This document shows, piece after piece, positions 1-8,057 of a DNA stretch of 18,743 nt. The notes beneath the pieces are model-generated. The model ran no database searches. It was given only the letters and a program-made list of their open reading frames with translations, and had not been told where the DNA came from. The position numbers and the translations under genes were made by a program. Source of the DNA: Acinetobacter sp. (GTDB lineage: Bacteria; Pseudomonadota; Gammaproteobacteria; Pseudomonadales; Moraxellaceae); assembly GCA_030523805.1 (NCBI GenBank), contig JAUNHS010000002.1, positions 19,833 through 38,575 on the forward strand. Direction: 5' to 3'. Every line of letters starts with the position of its first letter. The first letter of the stretch is position 1.

Positions 1-92
1 TATTTAAATATGAAAACGGTATATTTTGCCATAAAATGATGTAAATTTATAGGGGCGAGTGGGGTATTTCATATATTAATCAATAATTTCAG

Positions 93-130
93 ATAAAAAT
101 AATCCCCGAACGATGACCATTCAGGGATTA
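93..130 (-). terminator. Rho-independent terminator after the PA4642-family gene
   Basis: Read on the minus strand, an 11-bp stem (TAATCCCTGAA pairing with TTCGGGGATTA, one G-T wobble) with a 9-nt loop is followed by a T-rich tract. It lies about 20 nt past the stop of the PA4642-family gene, so it should end the minD-minE-PA4642 transcript. Bases 1-92 beyond it are AT-rich and show no gene. Confidence 0.8.
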
Positions 131-149
131 ATTTTACAGCGATTTTGCA

Positions 150-437
150 TTAAGCAAATTTTGCCAATACATCTAAAAATGCCGCTTTTTGGCGTGGATA
201 CTCAGCAATCACATCATGAATACGCTGACCTTGTGCATTTTGAGCATTGACATCACGGCCATCAGCAATAAACTTGACCAATAAACGCTCATAATCAGTT
301 GCACGCATATGCTTAAAGGCATGATATAACACATGAAAATCAGCATTCACACCTGCAGGCGGTAACTGATCTAAATAGGCAAATACACGAGCATCTGACC
401 ATTCTTCATTGAAAGTTGCTGGTTGAGAAACAGCCAT
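150..437 (-). CDS. PA4642-family small conserved protein
   Basis: This 95-residue protein resembles the PA4642 family of pseudomonads and Moraxellaceae; its biochemical role is unknown. Recognisable features are the N-terminal stretch FNEEWSDARVFAYLDQLPP (residues 9-27), then HVLYHAFKHMR and the segment GRDVNAQNAQGQ, which looks like half of an ankyrin-type hairpin. There is no signal peptide or membrane segment, so it is probably cytosolic. The start is supported by AAGGTG about 6 nt upstream of ATG. It lies 27 nt after minE on the same strand and before a terminator, so it is the last gene of the min transcript. A link to division is inferred only from position. The family call rests on remembered sequence resemblance. 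Confidence 0.8.
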   Translation of the reverse strand: MAVSQPATFNEEWSDARVFAYLDQLPPAGVNADFHVLYHAFKHMRATDYERLLVKFIADGRDVNAQNAQGQRIHDVIAEYPRQKAAFLDVLAKFA

Positions 438-464
438 AATTCACCTTTTTAAAATATCAATGAA

Positions 465-734
465 TTAACGATCTTCAGGGAAGTTAATCGTCATTTCTAG
501 CATTTCGGTATTTGATTCCTTATGCATTTTCATTTGAATATCTTGCTCATTAACACCACGCATATAACGATTAATCACTTGCATGATTTCACGCTTCATT
601 TGATTAATCGTTTCTTGGCTAATGCGACGGCTTAAGCTATTTTCAGATGCAACAATCACTTTTAAGCGATCTTTAGCCGTTTGAGCACTGCTATTTTTAC
701 TATCACGGCTAAATAAATTATCCCAAAAACCCAT
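465..734 (-). CDS. minE: MinE, cell division topological specificity factor
   Basis: MinE displaces MinC from membrane-bound MinD, stimulates MinD ATPase and drives the pole-to-pole oscillation that keeps MinC away from midcell. The 89-residue length is normal. Residues 1-12 (MGFWDNLFSRDS) form the membrane-targeting amphipathic helix. Residues about 20-31 (AKDRLKVIVAS) are the MinD-binding segment, and the remainder is the dimerising topological-specificity domain, containing EIMQVINRYM. The start codon lies one base after the minD stop, and its ribosome-binding site is inside the last minD codons, so translation of the two is probably coupled. The family assignment is secure. Confidence 0.97.
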   Translation of the reverse strand: MGFWDNLFSRDSKNSSAQTAKDRLKVIVASENSLSRRISQETINQMKREIMQVINRYMRGVNEQDIQMKMHKESNTEMLEMTINFPEDR

Positions 735-735
735 A

Positions 736-1548
736 TTATCCTCCGAATAAGCTCGCCCAGAAGCCTTTCTTCTTCACTTCTAAATGACGATATGGACGGT
801 CTTCACCCAAGAAGCGAGCGACTAAATCGTCATAGGCTTGTCCAGATTTTGAGTCAGAATATAAGATTACAGGTTTACCTTCGTTAGATGCTTGAAGTAC
901 ATAAGGGCATTCTGGAATAACGCCCAAAGTCGGTACACGCAAAATGTCATTTGAAATATCTTCAATTGATAACATTTCTTCTTTTGCCGCACGCTCAGGG
1001 TTAAAACGTGTAATACATAAATGCTTACGCACTGTACCTTCACCAGATTCTACTTTTTTGGTTTTGCTGTCTAGCATACCAATAATACGGTCAGAATCTC
1101 GTACCGATGAAATTTCTGGGTTGGTTACAATAATTGCTTCATCGGCATGATACATTGCCAATAATGCACCACGCTCAATACCTGCAGGTGAGTCGCATAC
1201 GATATAATCAAATTGTTCAGACAATTCGTTCATAATACGCTCAACGCCTTCGTCGGTCAAAGCATCTTTATCACGAGTTTGTGATGCTGGTAAAATGAAT
1301 AAATTATCTAATTCTTTATCTTTAATTAAGGCTTGTTGTAAGCGAGCTTCACCATTGATTACATTGACAAAATCATAAACAACACGGCGTTCACAGCCCA
1401 TAATTAAGTCTAGGTTACGCAAACCTACGTCAAAATCAATGACAACGGTTTTAAAGCCACGCTGTGCCAAACCTGAAGCGACAGATGCACTTGTTGTGGT
1501 TTTACCAACACCACCTTTACCTGATGTGACTACAATAATTTTTGCCAC
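736..1548 (-). CDS. minD: MinD, septum-site-determining ATPase
   Basis: MinD is a ParA/MRP-type ATPase that binds the inner membrane as an ATP dimer, recruits MinC and is cycled by MinE. The deviant Walker A motif KGGVGKTT is at residues 11-18, with both lysines present. Switch I (DFDVGLRNLD) is at 38-47 and the Walker B-like CDSPAG at 118-123. The last 15 residues (HLEVKKKGFWASLFGG) are the amphipathic membrane-targeting helix. The length of 270 residues is standard. The start is GTG at 1546-1548, chosen because AGGAG lies about 8 nt upstream and the protein begins directly at the conserved AKIIVVTSGKGG. A 178-nt gap separates it from minC and contains a plausible promoter of its own. Confidence 0.98.
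   Translation of the reverse strand: MAKIIVVTSGKGGVGKTTTSASVASGLAQRGFKTVVIDFDVGLRNLDLIMGCERRVVYDFVNVINGEARLQQALIKDKELDNLFILPASQTRDKDALTDEGVERIMNELSEQFDYIVCDSPAGIERGALLAMYHADEAIIVTNPEISSVRDSDRIIGMLDSKTKKVESGEGTVRKHLCITRFNPERAAKEEMLSIEDISNDILRVPTLGVIPECPYVLQASNEGKPVILYSDSKSGQAYDDLVARFLGEDRPYRHLEVKKKGFWASLFGG
739..744 (-). promoter_or_regulatory. minE ribosome-binding site inside the end of minD
   Basis: The minus-strand sequence GGAGGATAATATG holds the last two glycine codons of minD, its TAA stop and the minE ATG. The GGAGG core is 5 nt from the minE start. One six-base stretch therefore encodes the MinD C terminus and serves as the minE ribosome-binding site, which supports translational coupling. 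Confidence 0.75.
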
Positions 1549-1668
1549 CGAAGTTACTCCTGTGATATTTCCATTTCAGTAAAGAAAGGGAAGTAAAATG
1601 AATTATAAATGACCAAACAAATGATTGTATGTTAATCACATGATGTCATAGTGCATAAAGAAAGGCAT

Positions 1669-1677
1669 AGTATAGCA
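1669..1677 (-). promoter_or_regulatory. candidate extended -10 promoter for minD-minE
   Basis: On the minus strand the gap between minC and minD contains TGCTATACT, an extended -10 element (TGN plus TATACT). The -35 region is poor, as expected when the extended element is used. It lies about 120 nt upstream of the minD GTG and could make minDE partly independent of minC. This is motif evidence only. Confidence 0.4.
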
Positions 1678-1726
1678 TTTCTTTTTGTATTTTTACATCA
1701 TCAGATGATGATGGATGTAAATCCTG

Positions 1727-2560
1727 TTAAGGTGAAAATTTTTCAAAGACCAATTCTTGTCTTGCATTTAAATAAATAAAGACGGCTTGCGATTGGGCAT
1801 GGCTTGGGATTTGATCGGCAACACAATACACACCTGCAATAGAAATTAATTCGGCATCTAAACGTTGGCAGAAAATGCGTGCTTTAATATCGCCGTGAAT
1901 GCCAGCCATTAAACGCCCACGAGCATGACCATAAACGTGAATATTGCCTGATGCCAAAATCTCCGCACCACTATTCATACCACCGTGTAAAATTACATCG
2001 CCATCTTCATGGATTAAGGCTTGACCTGTGCGTAAAATTTGTGGGTGATATGCTGTGCGAGCAGGGCGTTCTACGATTTTAATTTGTGGTTCGGCAGGTG
2101 GTGGAGTCGTGTTTTTATCGATTGTAGCCGTTTCGGTTGGAGTTGTATTTTGCGTTTCGCCAACCTTATGCTCTAGCTTGTCTGCATTGCTTGCATCAGC
2201 TGCTGTATTGCTGACGACTGCCGCAATCTCTGGTGATGGCGTTGTCGCCACAGCATCATCATTGACTTTAATACGCTGTACAGGACGATCTTTCGGAATG
2301 ACAGGGAATTGAATATCTTTGGCTTGCTCTGCCAAAATTCCATCTACCACTGCCATGGGTTGTAAATCTAAACTGACTAAAAGTTGAATAATTTCAATGA
2401 GTTCTTGTTCTACCGTACTGTCTATAACAATAGGAGCTCCTGCAAAAGGGCTATGTTTTGCTGCTTGTTCTAGTTGTTTTTTGATGGCAGCTTGGTCGTT
2501 ACTTTCAAGCGTAATACGGCTAAATGTGAGCATACGCCCCGTAATTTTAAAAGCACTCAT
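1727..2560 (-). CDS. minC: MinC, septum site-determining division inhibitor
   Basis: MinC is recruited by MinD and blocks FtsZ assembly near the poles. Residues about 1-100 match the N-terminal FtsZ-inhibiting domain. Residues about 168-260 are the C-terminal beta-helix that binds MinD, with RTGQ at 177-180, the GDVILHGGMNSGAEI strand, GNIHVYGHARGRLMAG at 205-220 and ARIFCQRLDAELISIAG. Between them lies a linker of about 60 residues, rich in Thr, Ala, Pro and Asn, which makes the protein (277 aa) longer than typical MinC of about 230-250. AGGA stands about 8 nt before ATG. It lies 93 nt after hydroxypyruvate isomerase with no terminator seen, so it may be read from upstream genes; I found no clear promoter of its own. 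Confidence 0.95.
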   Translation of the reverse strand: MSAFKITGRMLTFSRITLESNDQAAIKKQLEQAAKHSPFAGAPIVIDSTVEQELIEIIQLLVSLDLQPMAVVDGILAEQAKDIQFPVIPKDRPVQRIKVNDDAVATTPSPEIAAVVSNTAADASNADKLEHKVGETQNTTPTETATIDKNTTPPPAEPQIKIVERPARTAYHPQILRTGQALIHEDGDVILHGGMNSGAEILASGNIHVYGHARGRLMAGIHGDIKARIFCQRLDAELISIAGVYCVADQIPSHAQSQAVFIYLNARQELVFEKFSP

Positions 2561-2653
2561 AAATAATCCTAATAAAGTGTCATTGTGTTTGTGAATTTGG
2601 TTAGGGAATGAAAGTGATTATCTTATCATGAAGTGGTGTAAATCGCTATGGAT

Positions 2654-3448
2654 TTACAGCATTTCTGCTGCAAAATAACGGTTTTTCCATGCAAATGAGT
2701 CTAAAGAATGTGCTTGTGGGCGATATTCTGCGGCAACATAATCGTGATAATCGGATTGCTTTAAGTATTGGAAAATTTGAGCAAAATCTAAATCGCCAGT
2801 ATCGGGTTGGTGGCGATGTGGCGTATCGGCAAATTGAATATGCCCAATGTGGGGTAAATTTTGTTGTAGGGCGTGTACGACATTTTCGTCCATTTTTGCC
2901 ATGTGGTAGCAGTCAAATTGCATTTTGAGTTGTGCTTGGTTGGCATCTAGCAATACTTGCTGTGCTTGGGCAAGGCTTTGTATGAGTACGTTCGGTAAAT
3001 CAACGCCATTAATCATTTCAAAAACAACGTGGGCATGACTATGTTGTTGTACATATTGGCAGGTGCGTTGTAGGTTGTGAATGAAGGTATCGTAGCATTG
3101 TTGCTCGCTATAGTCTGGGTGTTTTCGCCCAGAAAGGACATTGAGTTTACTCACGTTTAGGGCATTGGCATAGCGTACAGCCGTTTCTATGGCGTGTTGA
3201 AATTGTTCTAATTGTTCGGGGTGGCTGGCAAGTCCCACACCACCTTGCATAAAATCACCTGCAGGTAGGTTAATTAAGCAGAGATTTAAATCATGTTGTT
3301 GTAATTGCTGTTGAATTTGTTCAATGCTGTGGTCATAAGGGAATTGAATTTCCACATGGTCAAAGCCTGCTTGTTTGGCAAGGGCAAAGCGTTCAAGTAG
3401 TGGATATTCAGTAAAAATCATAGATAGATTAACGGCAAGTTTAAACAT
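2654..3448 (-). CDS. hyi: Hydroxypyruvate isomerase (TIM barrel, Hyi/OtnI type)
   Basis: This protein likely interconverts hydroxypyruvate and tartronate semialdehyde in glyoxylate/glycerate metabolism. It is 264 residues, close to E. coli Hyi (258), and belongs to the xylose isomerase-like TIM-barrel superfamily. The N terminus (KLAVNLSMIFTEYPLLERF) is typical of the family. Acidic and polar residues expected to bind metal are in place: E144 (in VVFEMING), D179 (QFDCYHM), Q205 (HIQFAD) and E241 (AAEYRP). AAGGA precedes the ATG by about 8 nt. It starts 11 nt after the tartronate semialdehyde reductase gene, so the two form an operon that could channel tartronate semialdehyde to glycerate. No glyoxylate carboligase gene is visible. 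OtnI (2-oxo-tetronate isomerase) is a close paralogue and cannot be excluded. Confidence 0.82.
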   Translation of the reverse strand: MFKLAVNLSMIFTEYPLLERFALAKQAGFDHVEIQFPYDHSIEQIQQQLQQHDLNLCLINLPAGDFMQGGVGLASHPEQLEQFQHAIETAVRYANALNVSKLNVLSGRKHPDYSEQQCYDTFIHNLQRTCQYVQQHSHAHVVFEMINGVDLPNVLIQSLAQAQQVLLDANQAQLKMQFDCYHMAKMDENVVHALQQNLPHIGHIQFADTPHRHQPDTGDLDFAQIFQYLKQSDYHDYVAAEYRPQAHSLDSFAWKNRYFAAEML

Positions 3449-3459
3449 GGCGTGTTCCT

Positions 3460-4347
3460 TTACGAAGCATTTGGTCGGCTAACTGCATAGATGATAGTGG
3501 CTAAATCTTGTTCGGCATAGCCTTGCTGTTGATGCTGTTGTAATTGTTGCAAAGCGTGTTGAGCGACTGGAATATTTAGCTGGTGCTGTTGAGCAAGTTG
3601 TACGGCGTTGTTCAAATCTTTGCTTAAAGTTTGTACTTTCCATTGTACAGGTTCAAATTGCTGACTTGCCATGCGTGGGGCTAAAATTTGAAATGGTTTA
3701 GAATCGGCAAAGCCACCAGCGAGAGCAGGGGCGAGTAGTGTTACATTTACGCCTGCACGTTCAGCAAGTGCGACCGCTTCGGCAATCACGGTGCTGGCAC
3801 TGGCAACAATTAATTGATTACAAATTTTAGTGGCTTGTCCTGTACCCACATCGCCCATGTGCGTTACACGCTGCGATAAAACGTGATAAATCGGCTGTAA
3901 TTGCTGAATCAGCTGTGCATTGCCACCTGCAAAAATCACCAATGAGCCTTGCTCTGCCCCCATCGTGCCGCCAGATACAGGGCTATCAATCCAATGCACG
4001 CCTTTTTGTGCCAAGCGTTGAGCCAGTTGCTGTGTGCATTGCACCGATAAGCTAGAAAAATCTACAATGATTTGTCCTGCTTGTAAAAAATCTTCGCATT
4101 GGCTGATGACATTTTGTACGGCATCATCATCGGCAAGGCAAAGCAAAATCACAGGATATTGTGCAATTTGGCTCAAATCTAATGGTGTCGCACCTTGTGC
4201 ATACAGGGGCTGGCACGCTGTCGCTGTACGATTCCATACCGCTACGGCAAATTGTGCGTGCAGTAAACGGCTCGCCATACGGCTTCCCATTAAGCCCATA
4301 CCTAAAAATGCGATCGGTTGTAAAGTGTGTTCTGTTACAGTTGTCAT
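3460..4347 (-). CDS. Tartronate semialdehyde reductase / 2-hydroxy-3-oxopropionate reductase family
   Basis: This is an NAD(P)H-dependent beta-hydroxyacid dehydrogenase, most likely reducing tartronate semialdehyde to D-glycerate. The N-terminal Rossmann fold carries GMGLMG at residues 16-21, and the substrate-binding signature DSPVSGG is at 121-127. The catalytic lysine is in the GTGQATKICNQ segment (K174, with N177). The length of 295 residues fits the family. GGAAG lies just before ATG. It follows PBP1B by 30 nt and precedes hydroxypyruvate isomerase by 11 nt, and that partner is the main reason to prefer GarR/GlxR over 3-hydroxyisobutyrate dehydrogenase or another branch. The exact substrate is inference. 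Confidence 0.8.
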   Translation of the reverse strand: MTTVTEHTLQPIAFLGMGLMGSRMASRLLHAQFAVAVWNRTATACQPLYAQGATPLDLSQIAQYPVILLCLADDDAVQNVISQCEDFLQAGQIIVDFSSLSVQCTQQLAQRLAQKGVHWIDSPVSGGTMGAEQGSLVIFAGGNAQLIQQLQPIYHVLSQRVTHMGDVGTGQATKICNQLIVASASTVIAEAVALAERAGVNVTLLAPALAGGFADSKPFQILAPRMASQQFEPVQWKVQTLSKDLNNAVQLAQQHQLNIPVAQHALQQLQQHQQQGYAEQDLATIIYAVSRPNAS

Positions 4348-4377
4348 GGCATCTTCCTATTTTAAATTCAAGTGGAT

Positions 4378-6849
4378 TTACTGTACGCTTCTCGGCTCAT
4401 CACTCGGTGGGGGCAATGGCTCTGTTGCCAATGGCGTATGCGACATTTCTTGCTCTAGTAAGCTGTCTTGTGATGATGTTTCACTCTCGCTGAGTGTTGT
4501 GTTTGCTTCATCATGATATTGCTGCGATAAATCTACGCTGTCTGGTTCACTATGTGCATTGACATAAGGATTGCCACCACGATCGTGTGATGAATATTGA
4601 TCGCCACCTGCACATTCAGTCGCTTGATATGGAATGCTCTGCTCACTCATTGGAATGCGTATGCCGCCACACTGTTCATTAGAACGTTTGCCATTGCTAA
4701 TCCATTGCCAACTTACCGTTTGTGGTGTGGCGTATTGTACAGGTGTTTGGTGTAGTTGCTTCATGACGCTTGCCCATACAGGTAATGCACCTGTTCCCCC
4801 TGTAAAGCGTGTTACACGGTTATCATCATAACCAATCCATACGACGGCAACATGATTGCCTGTATAGCCTGCAAACCACGCATCACGTCCTTCGTTGGTT
4901 GTCCCTGTTTTACCTGCAATGTTCAACGCTGGATTGAATGATTGATTTAAGGCTTTGGCAGTTCCAGATTTTACTACTTGCTGTAAGCCATAGTTTAATA
5001 AATAAGCATAAGTTGGTTGAATAGCACGCTCGGTATGTGGCGTTACACGTTCAATAATATGACCATCTTGATTAATCACGCTACGAATTGCTCGTGGTGT
5101 ACGCTTTTCGCCACCCATGGCAATAGTTTGGTAAATGGCAAGCATATCCATCGGTGTCAGATTGACTGCACCCAATAAAATAGATGGATAATTTGGAATT
5201 TGCGTACTGCGTGGCACGCCTAATTGATACAAGCGATTGCTAAAATTTTCCAAAGGAAATGCTGTACCCACTTGCACGGCAGATAAATTGTAGGAATTTG
5301 CCAAGGCTTTCACCATCGGCACAGCACCATATTCACCACCTGCATAATTTTTAGGCTTCCATGTGCTACTGGCATCAATAGGTACTTCAATTGCACGGTC
5401 TTGAATAATACTTGCCCAAGTGTAACGCTCGGATTCTAAAGCATTTAAATAAATCACAGGTTTGAGCAATGAACCCACTTGACGCTTGGCATCTAAAGCA
5501 CGGTTAAAGCCTGTAAAATTCTGTGTAGAACCAATAGCAACCAACAATTCGCCATTTTGTGGATTAGAAATTAGAGCCGCTCCTTGTAATGGATCTTTGC
5601 TGTCCGATAAACGTTGCGTTGCGGCTTTAAACGCACGTTCAGCTTTCATTTGAGCAATTGGGTCAAGTGTGGTAAATACTTTTAATCCCTGCTTTTCTAA
5701 ATCTTCAATCACATAATCACTGCGTAATTGACGACGTACAACGTCCATAAAATCAGGGAAACGTGCCGCACTTAACGTAGGTTTTGCCAATACACCCAGT
5801 GGACGCTTTTTCTCAGTTTGGAATTGTTGCTCGCTAATGTAGCCTTGTTGCCACATATTTTGTAAAACTAAATTACGACGTTGTATGGCTTTTTGTGGAT
5901 TTTTCCATGGATTATACAAACTTGGGCCTTGTACCAAGCCAGCCAAAAAAGCGTGTTGAGCAATATTCAATTCTTTGAGTGGACGACCAAAATAAAATTG
6001 CGATGCCAAGCCATAGCCATTAATAGAATAATTGCCATTTTGCCCTAAATTTACTTCATTTAAATAGGCTTCTAAAATTTCATCTTTGCTATAATGCACT
6101 TCAAGCAACATTGCCATCAAGGCTTCTACAGCTTTACGCTTATAGGTTTTTTCTGATGATAAATAGAAATTTTTCACCAATTGCTGCGTTAGGGTAGAAC
6201 CCCCTTGACGACGTCCCCCAGTAATATTACTTACAATTGCACGGCTTGTGCCACGAATAGAAATGCCATAATGCTCATAAAAATTGCGGTCTTCTGTGGC
6301 AATCAACGCTGCAATCAACGTTTTTGGCGTTTTGTCTAATTTAATCAGTACACGGTCTTCATTGTGCTGCGGATAAATACCACCAATCAACAATGGCTCT
6401 AAATAGGTTTTGCCTGTTGGGCTAGGCTTATTGCTTTTGACGCTAGTAATGACATTATTTTCAATTTTAATGGCTAAATATTGCTCGGCTTCAGCACGGT
6501 CGCCAAAGTCAAAACCACGAGTATGAATAAGCAATGCACCATCTTGATAAGTATAAGTTCCTGATTTGGATACGTCATTATTTTGCTTATAATTCAATAA
6601 TTTAAGTTCAGTTAATAAATCTTCTTCAGTCAAACGATTTTCACGCTTGACTTCTAATGGGCGTGCATAAATTTTCGCTGGAATATCCCAACGCTGACCT
6701 TCAAATTTTTTGCGAATAATTTGGTCTAAATGAAACAAATACCAAGCAAATGCGACACAGCACCCAATCAATACAATTAGGCACAATAAAGAAAAAAAGC
6801 CGATACCACGTTGTTTATTCATCATCGTTGATTCTGTTATAAAAGCCAT
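4378..6849 (-). CDS. mrcB: Penicillin-binding protein 1B, bifunctional class A PBP
   Basis: This is a bifunctional inner-membrane peptidoglycan synthase (glycosyltransferase and transpeptidase). A transmembrane helix spans about residues 15-38. A UB2H-like region of about 60-150 follows; in E. coli this region binds the activator LpoB. The GT51 domain has EDRNFYEHYG (186-195, catalytic E186) and QGGSTLTQQLVKN (215-227). The transpeptidase domain has the SLLK tetrad (S460, K463), SYN (519-521) and KTGTT (647-651). The C-terminal tail after about 755 is acidic, Ser/Pro-rich and probably disordered; C727 and C746 could form a disulfide. At 823 residues it is a normal length. The start is uncertain: ATG at 6847-6849 has no ribosome-binding site, and in-frame ATGs at 6823-6825 and 6820-6822 are good alternatives. 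The symbol ponB is also used. Confidence 0.95.
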   Translation of the reverse strand: MAFITESTMMNKQRGIGFFSLLCLIVLIGCCVAFAWYLFHLDQIIRKKFEGQRWDIPAKIYARPLEVKRENRLTEEDLLTELKLLNYKQNNDVSKSGTYTYQDGALLIHTRGFDFGDRAEAEQYLAIKIENNVITSVKSNKPSPTGKTYLEPLLIGGIYPQHNEDRVLIKLDKTPKTLIAALIATEDRNFYEHYGISIRGTSRAIVSNITGGRRQGGSTLTQQLVKNFYLSSEKTYKRKAVEALMAMLLEVHYSKDEILEAYLNEVNLGQNGNYSINGYGLASQFYFGRPLKELNIAQHAFLAGLVQGPSLYNPWKNPQKAIQRRNLVLQNMWQQGYISEQQFQTEKKRPLGVLAKPTLSAARFPDFMDVVRRQLRSDYVIEDLEKQGLKVFTTLDPIAQMKAERAFKAATQRLSDSKDPLQGAALISNPQNGELLVAIGSTQNFTGFNRALDAKRQVGSLLKPVIYLNALESERYTWASIIQDRAIEVPIDASSTWKPKNYAGGEYGAVPMVKALANSYNLSAVQVGTAFPLENFSNRLYQLGVPRSTQIPNYPSILLGAVNLTPMDMLAIYQTIAMGGEKRTPRAIRSVINQDGHIIERVTPHTERAIQPTYAYLLNYGLQQVVKSGTAKALNQSFNPALNIAGKTGTTNEGRDAWFAGYTGNHVAVVWIGYDDNRVTRFTGGTGALPVWASVMKQLHQTPVQYATPQTVSWQWISNGKRSNEQCGGIRIPMSEQSIPYQATECAGGDQYSSHDRGGNPYVNAHSEPDSVDLSQQYHDEANTTLSESETSSQDSLLEQEMSHTPLATEPLPPPSDEPRSVQ

Positions 6850-6857
6850 ATTGTTTA

Positions 6858-6886
6858 ATCATGGGAATATTTTTGTCATTTTGCAA
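6858..6886 (-). promoter_or_regulatory. candidate promoter for PBP1B
   Basis: On the minus strand TTGCAA and CATGAT are separated by exactly 17 nt. If this is used, transcription would begin within a few bases of the first ATG (6849), which would favour the internal ATG pair near 6820-6825 as the true start. The -10 match is weak. Confidence 0.25.
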
Positions 6887-7071
6887 GCCTAAAGCCGATG
6901 ATGATGATTAAAATTAGTCAAAAAATAAGCAAACAACATGAAAAGTAGAATTTTTGATACAAAAATACGGTTCATGTTGATGAAACCATCGGTAAAAGGA
7001 ATGCCAAAAGCCGAAATTTTCCGTGCTGAACGCAAGAATTTATGTAAGGAAAATATAGCGATAGTGTAGAT

Positions 7072-7085
7072 TATCATGTATGATA
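7072..7085. promoter_or_regulatory. 14-bp near-perfect palindrome upstream of nadK
   Basis: TATCATGTATGATA consists of 6-bp arms around a 2-nt centre, about 40 nt before the nadK start and within the divergent gap between the PBP1B gene and nadK. It could be an operator or part of the nadK promoter (it contains TATGAT). No known regulator site is recognised. Confidence 0.3.
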
Positions 7086-7124
7086 GTACATTCCACGATT
7101 TGAATAAGATAGAGCAAGGCTTTG

Positions 7125-8009
7125 GTGCATATTTCACATAAATCTTTTCGTAATATTGGCTTAATTGGTCGCCCTGGTAAGGATTCTGTTGTAGAAACCT
7201 TGCGTTTAGTGTACGAGCATTTATTGCGTCGTGGCTTGCATCCGATTTTTGACCAAGACACCGCAGCATTGGCATCGTATCGTAATGTACAAACGGTTGG
7301 GCGTGCATTATTGGGTGAAGTGGTGGATTTAGTGATTGTGGTCGGTGGCGATGGTTCATTACTTCATGCTGCACAGGCATTGGTACGCTATGGCACGCCT
7401 GTGATTGGTGTAAACCGTGGACGATTGGGCTTTTTAACCGATATTAAACCGAGCGAAGTTTTAACCAAATTAGACCAAGTGCTACAAGGCGAATTTATTG
7501 TAGATCAACGCTTTTTGCTAGAAATGGAAGTGCGTTGTGATGGTGAAAGTATCTATGATGCGATTGCATTAAACGATGTGGTGCTACATTCTGGTAAATC
7601 GATTAATATGATTGATTTTGAATTGTCTATAGATGGGCAATTTGTTTATCAGCAACATAGCGATGGTTTGATTGTTGCTACGCCAACAGGTTCTACAGCG
7701 TATGCGTTGGCAGGTGGTGGCTCAATTTTGCACCCAAGTATTGATGCGATTGCTCTAGTGCCGATGCACCCACATACTTTGTCATCTCGTCCAATTATTG
7801 TTGGTGGGCAAAGTGAAATTCGTTTAGATGTACGTGAAAACCGTGTCGTGCCGATGGTGAGTGCCGATGGTTTGGAAGGTTTGGCATTAAACCCTGGCGA
7901 TAGCGTACATATTCGTAAGCACCCATTTAAATTGAATTTATTGCACCCATTGGGTTATGATTTTTATACGTCATGCCGTACCAAATTGGGCTGGCACCAA
8001 GAGCCATAA
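7125..8009 (+). CDS. nadK: NAD kinase
   Basis: NadK phosphorylates NAD to NADP using ATP and is the essential cytosolic source of NADP. With the GTG start chosen here the protein has 294 residues, normal for the family. It carries the GGDGS motif (74-78, catalytic Asp in VVVGGDGSLLHAA), the NDVVLHSG segment and the glycine-rich DGLIVATPTGSTAYALAGGG region that binds NAD. There is no ATG near the start. A TTG at 7122 and a GTG at 7125 are in frame; AAGG at 7116-7119 is 2 nt from the TTG but 5 nt from the GTG, so I prefer GTG. It is divergent from PBP1B and followed 48 nt later by the DUF1315 gene, with no terminator between, suggesting a two-gene unit. Confidence 0.95.
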   Translation: MHISHKSFRNIGLIGRPGKDSVVETLRLVYEHLLRRGLHPIFDQDTAALASYRNVQTVGRALLGEVVDLVIVVGGDGSLLHAAQALVRYGTPVIGVNRGRLGFLTDIKPSEVLTKLDQVLQGEFIVDQRFLLEMEVRCDGESIYDAIALNDVVLHSGKSINMIDFELSIDGQFVYQQHSDGLIVATPTGSTAYALAGGGSILHPSIDAIALVPMHPHTLSSRPIIVGGQSEIRLDVRENRVVPMVSADGLEGLALNPGDSVHIRKHPFKLNLLHPLGYDFYTSCRTKLGWHQEP

Positions 8010-8057
8010 CAATGCTGAAGCATCAACATTGCACATGAAAACTGTTTGGAGAATAGA

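Noticed and set aside
1692..1721. Hairpin TTTACATC/GATGTAAA just after minC
   Set aside because: The minus-strand reading is followed by AATACAAAAAG, not a T-tract, so it is not a Rho-independent terminator.
351..3270. Recurring CCTGCAGG octamer (near 352, 1176 and 3260)
   Set aside because: All copies lie inside coding sequence at Pro/Ala-Gly codons with no regular spacing; this is too few to suggest an uptake or recombination signal.
6889..7380. Minus-strand open frame of 163 codons with a hydrophobic C terminus
   Set aside because: Its first half overlaps the conserved 5' part of nadK and it has no ribosome-binding site. An internal start at 7077 is equally unsupported.
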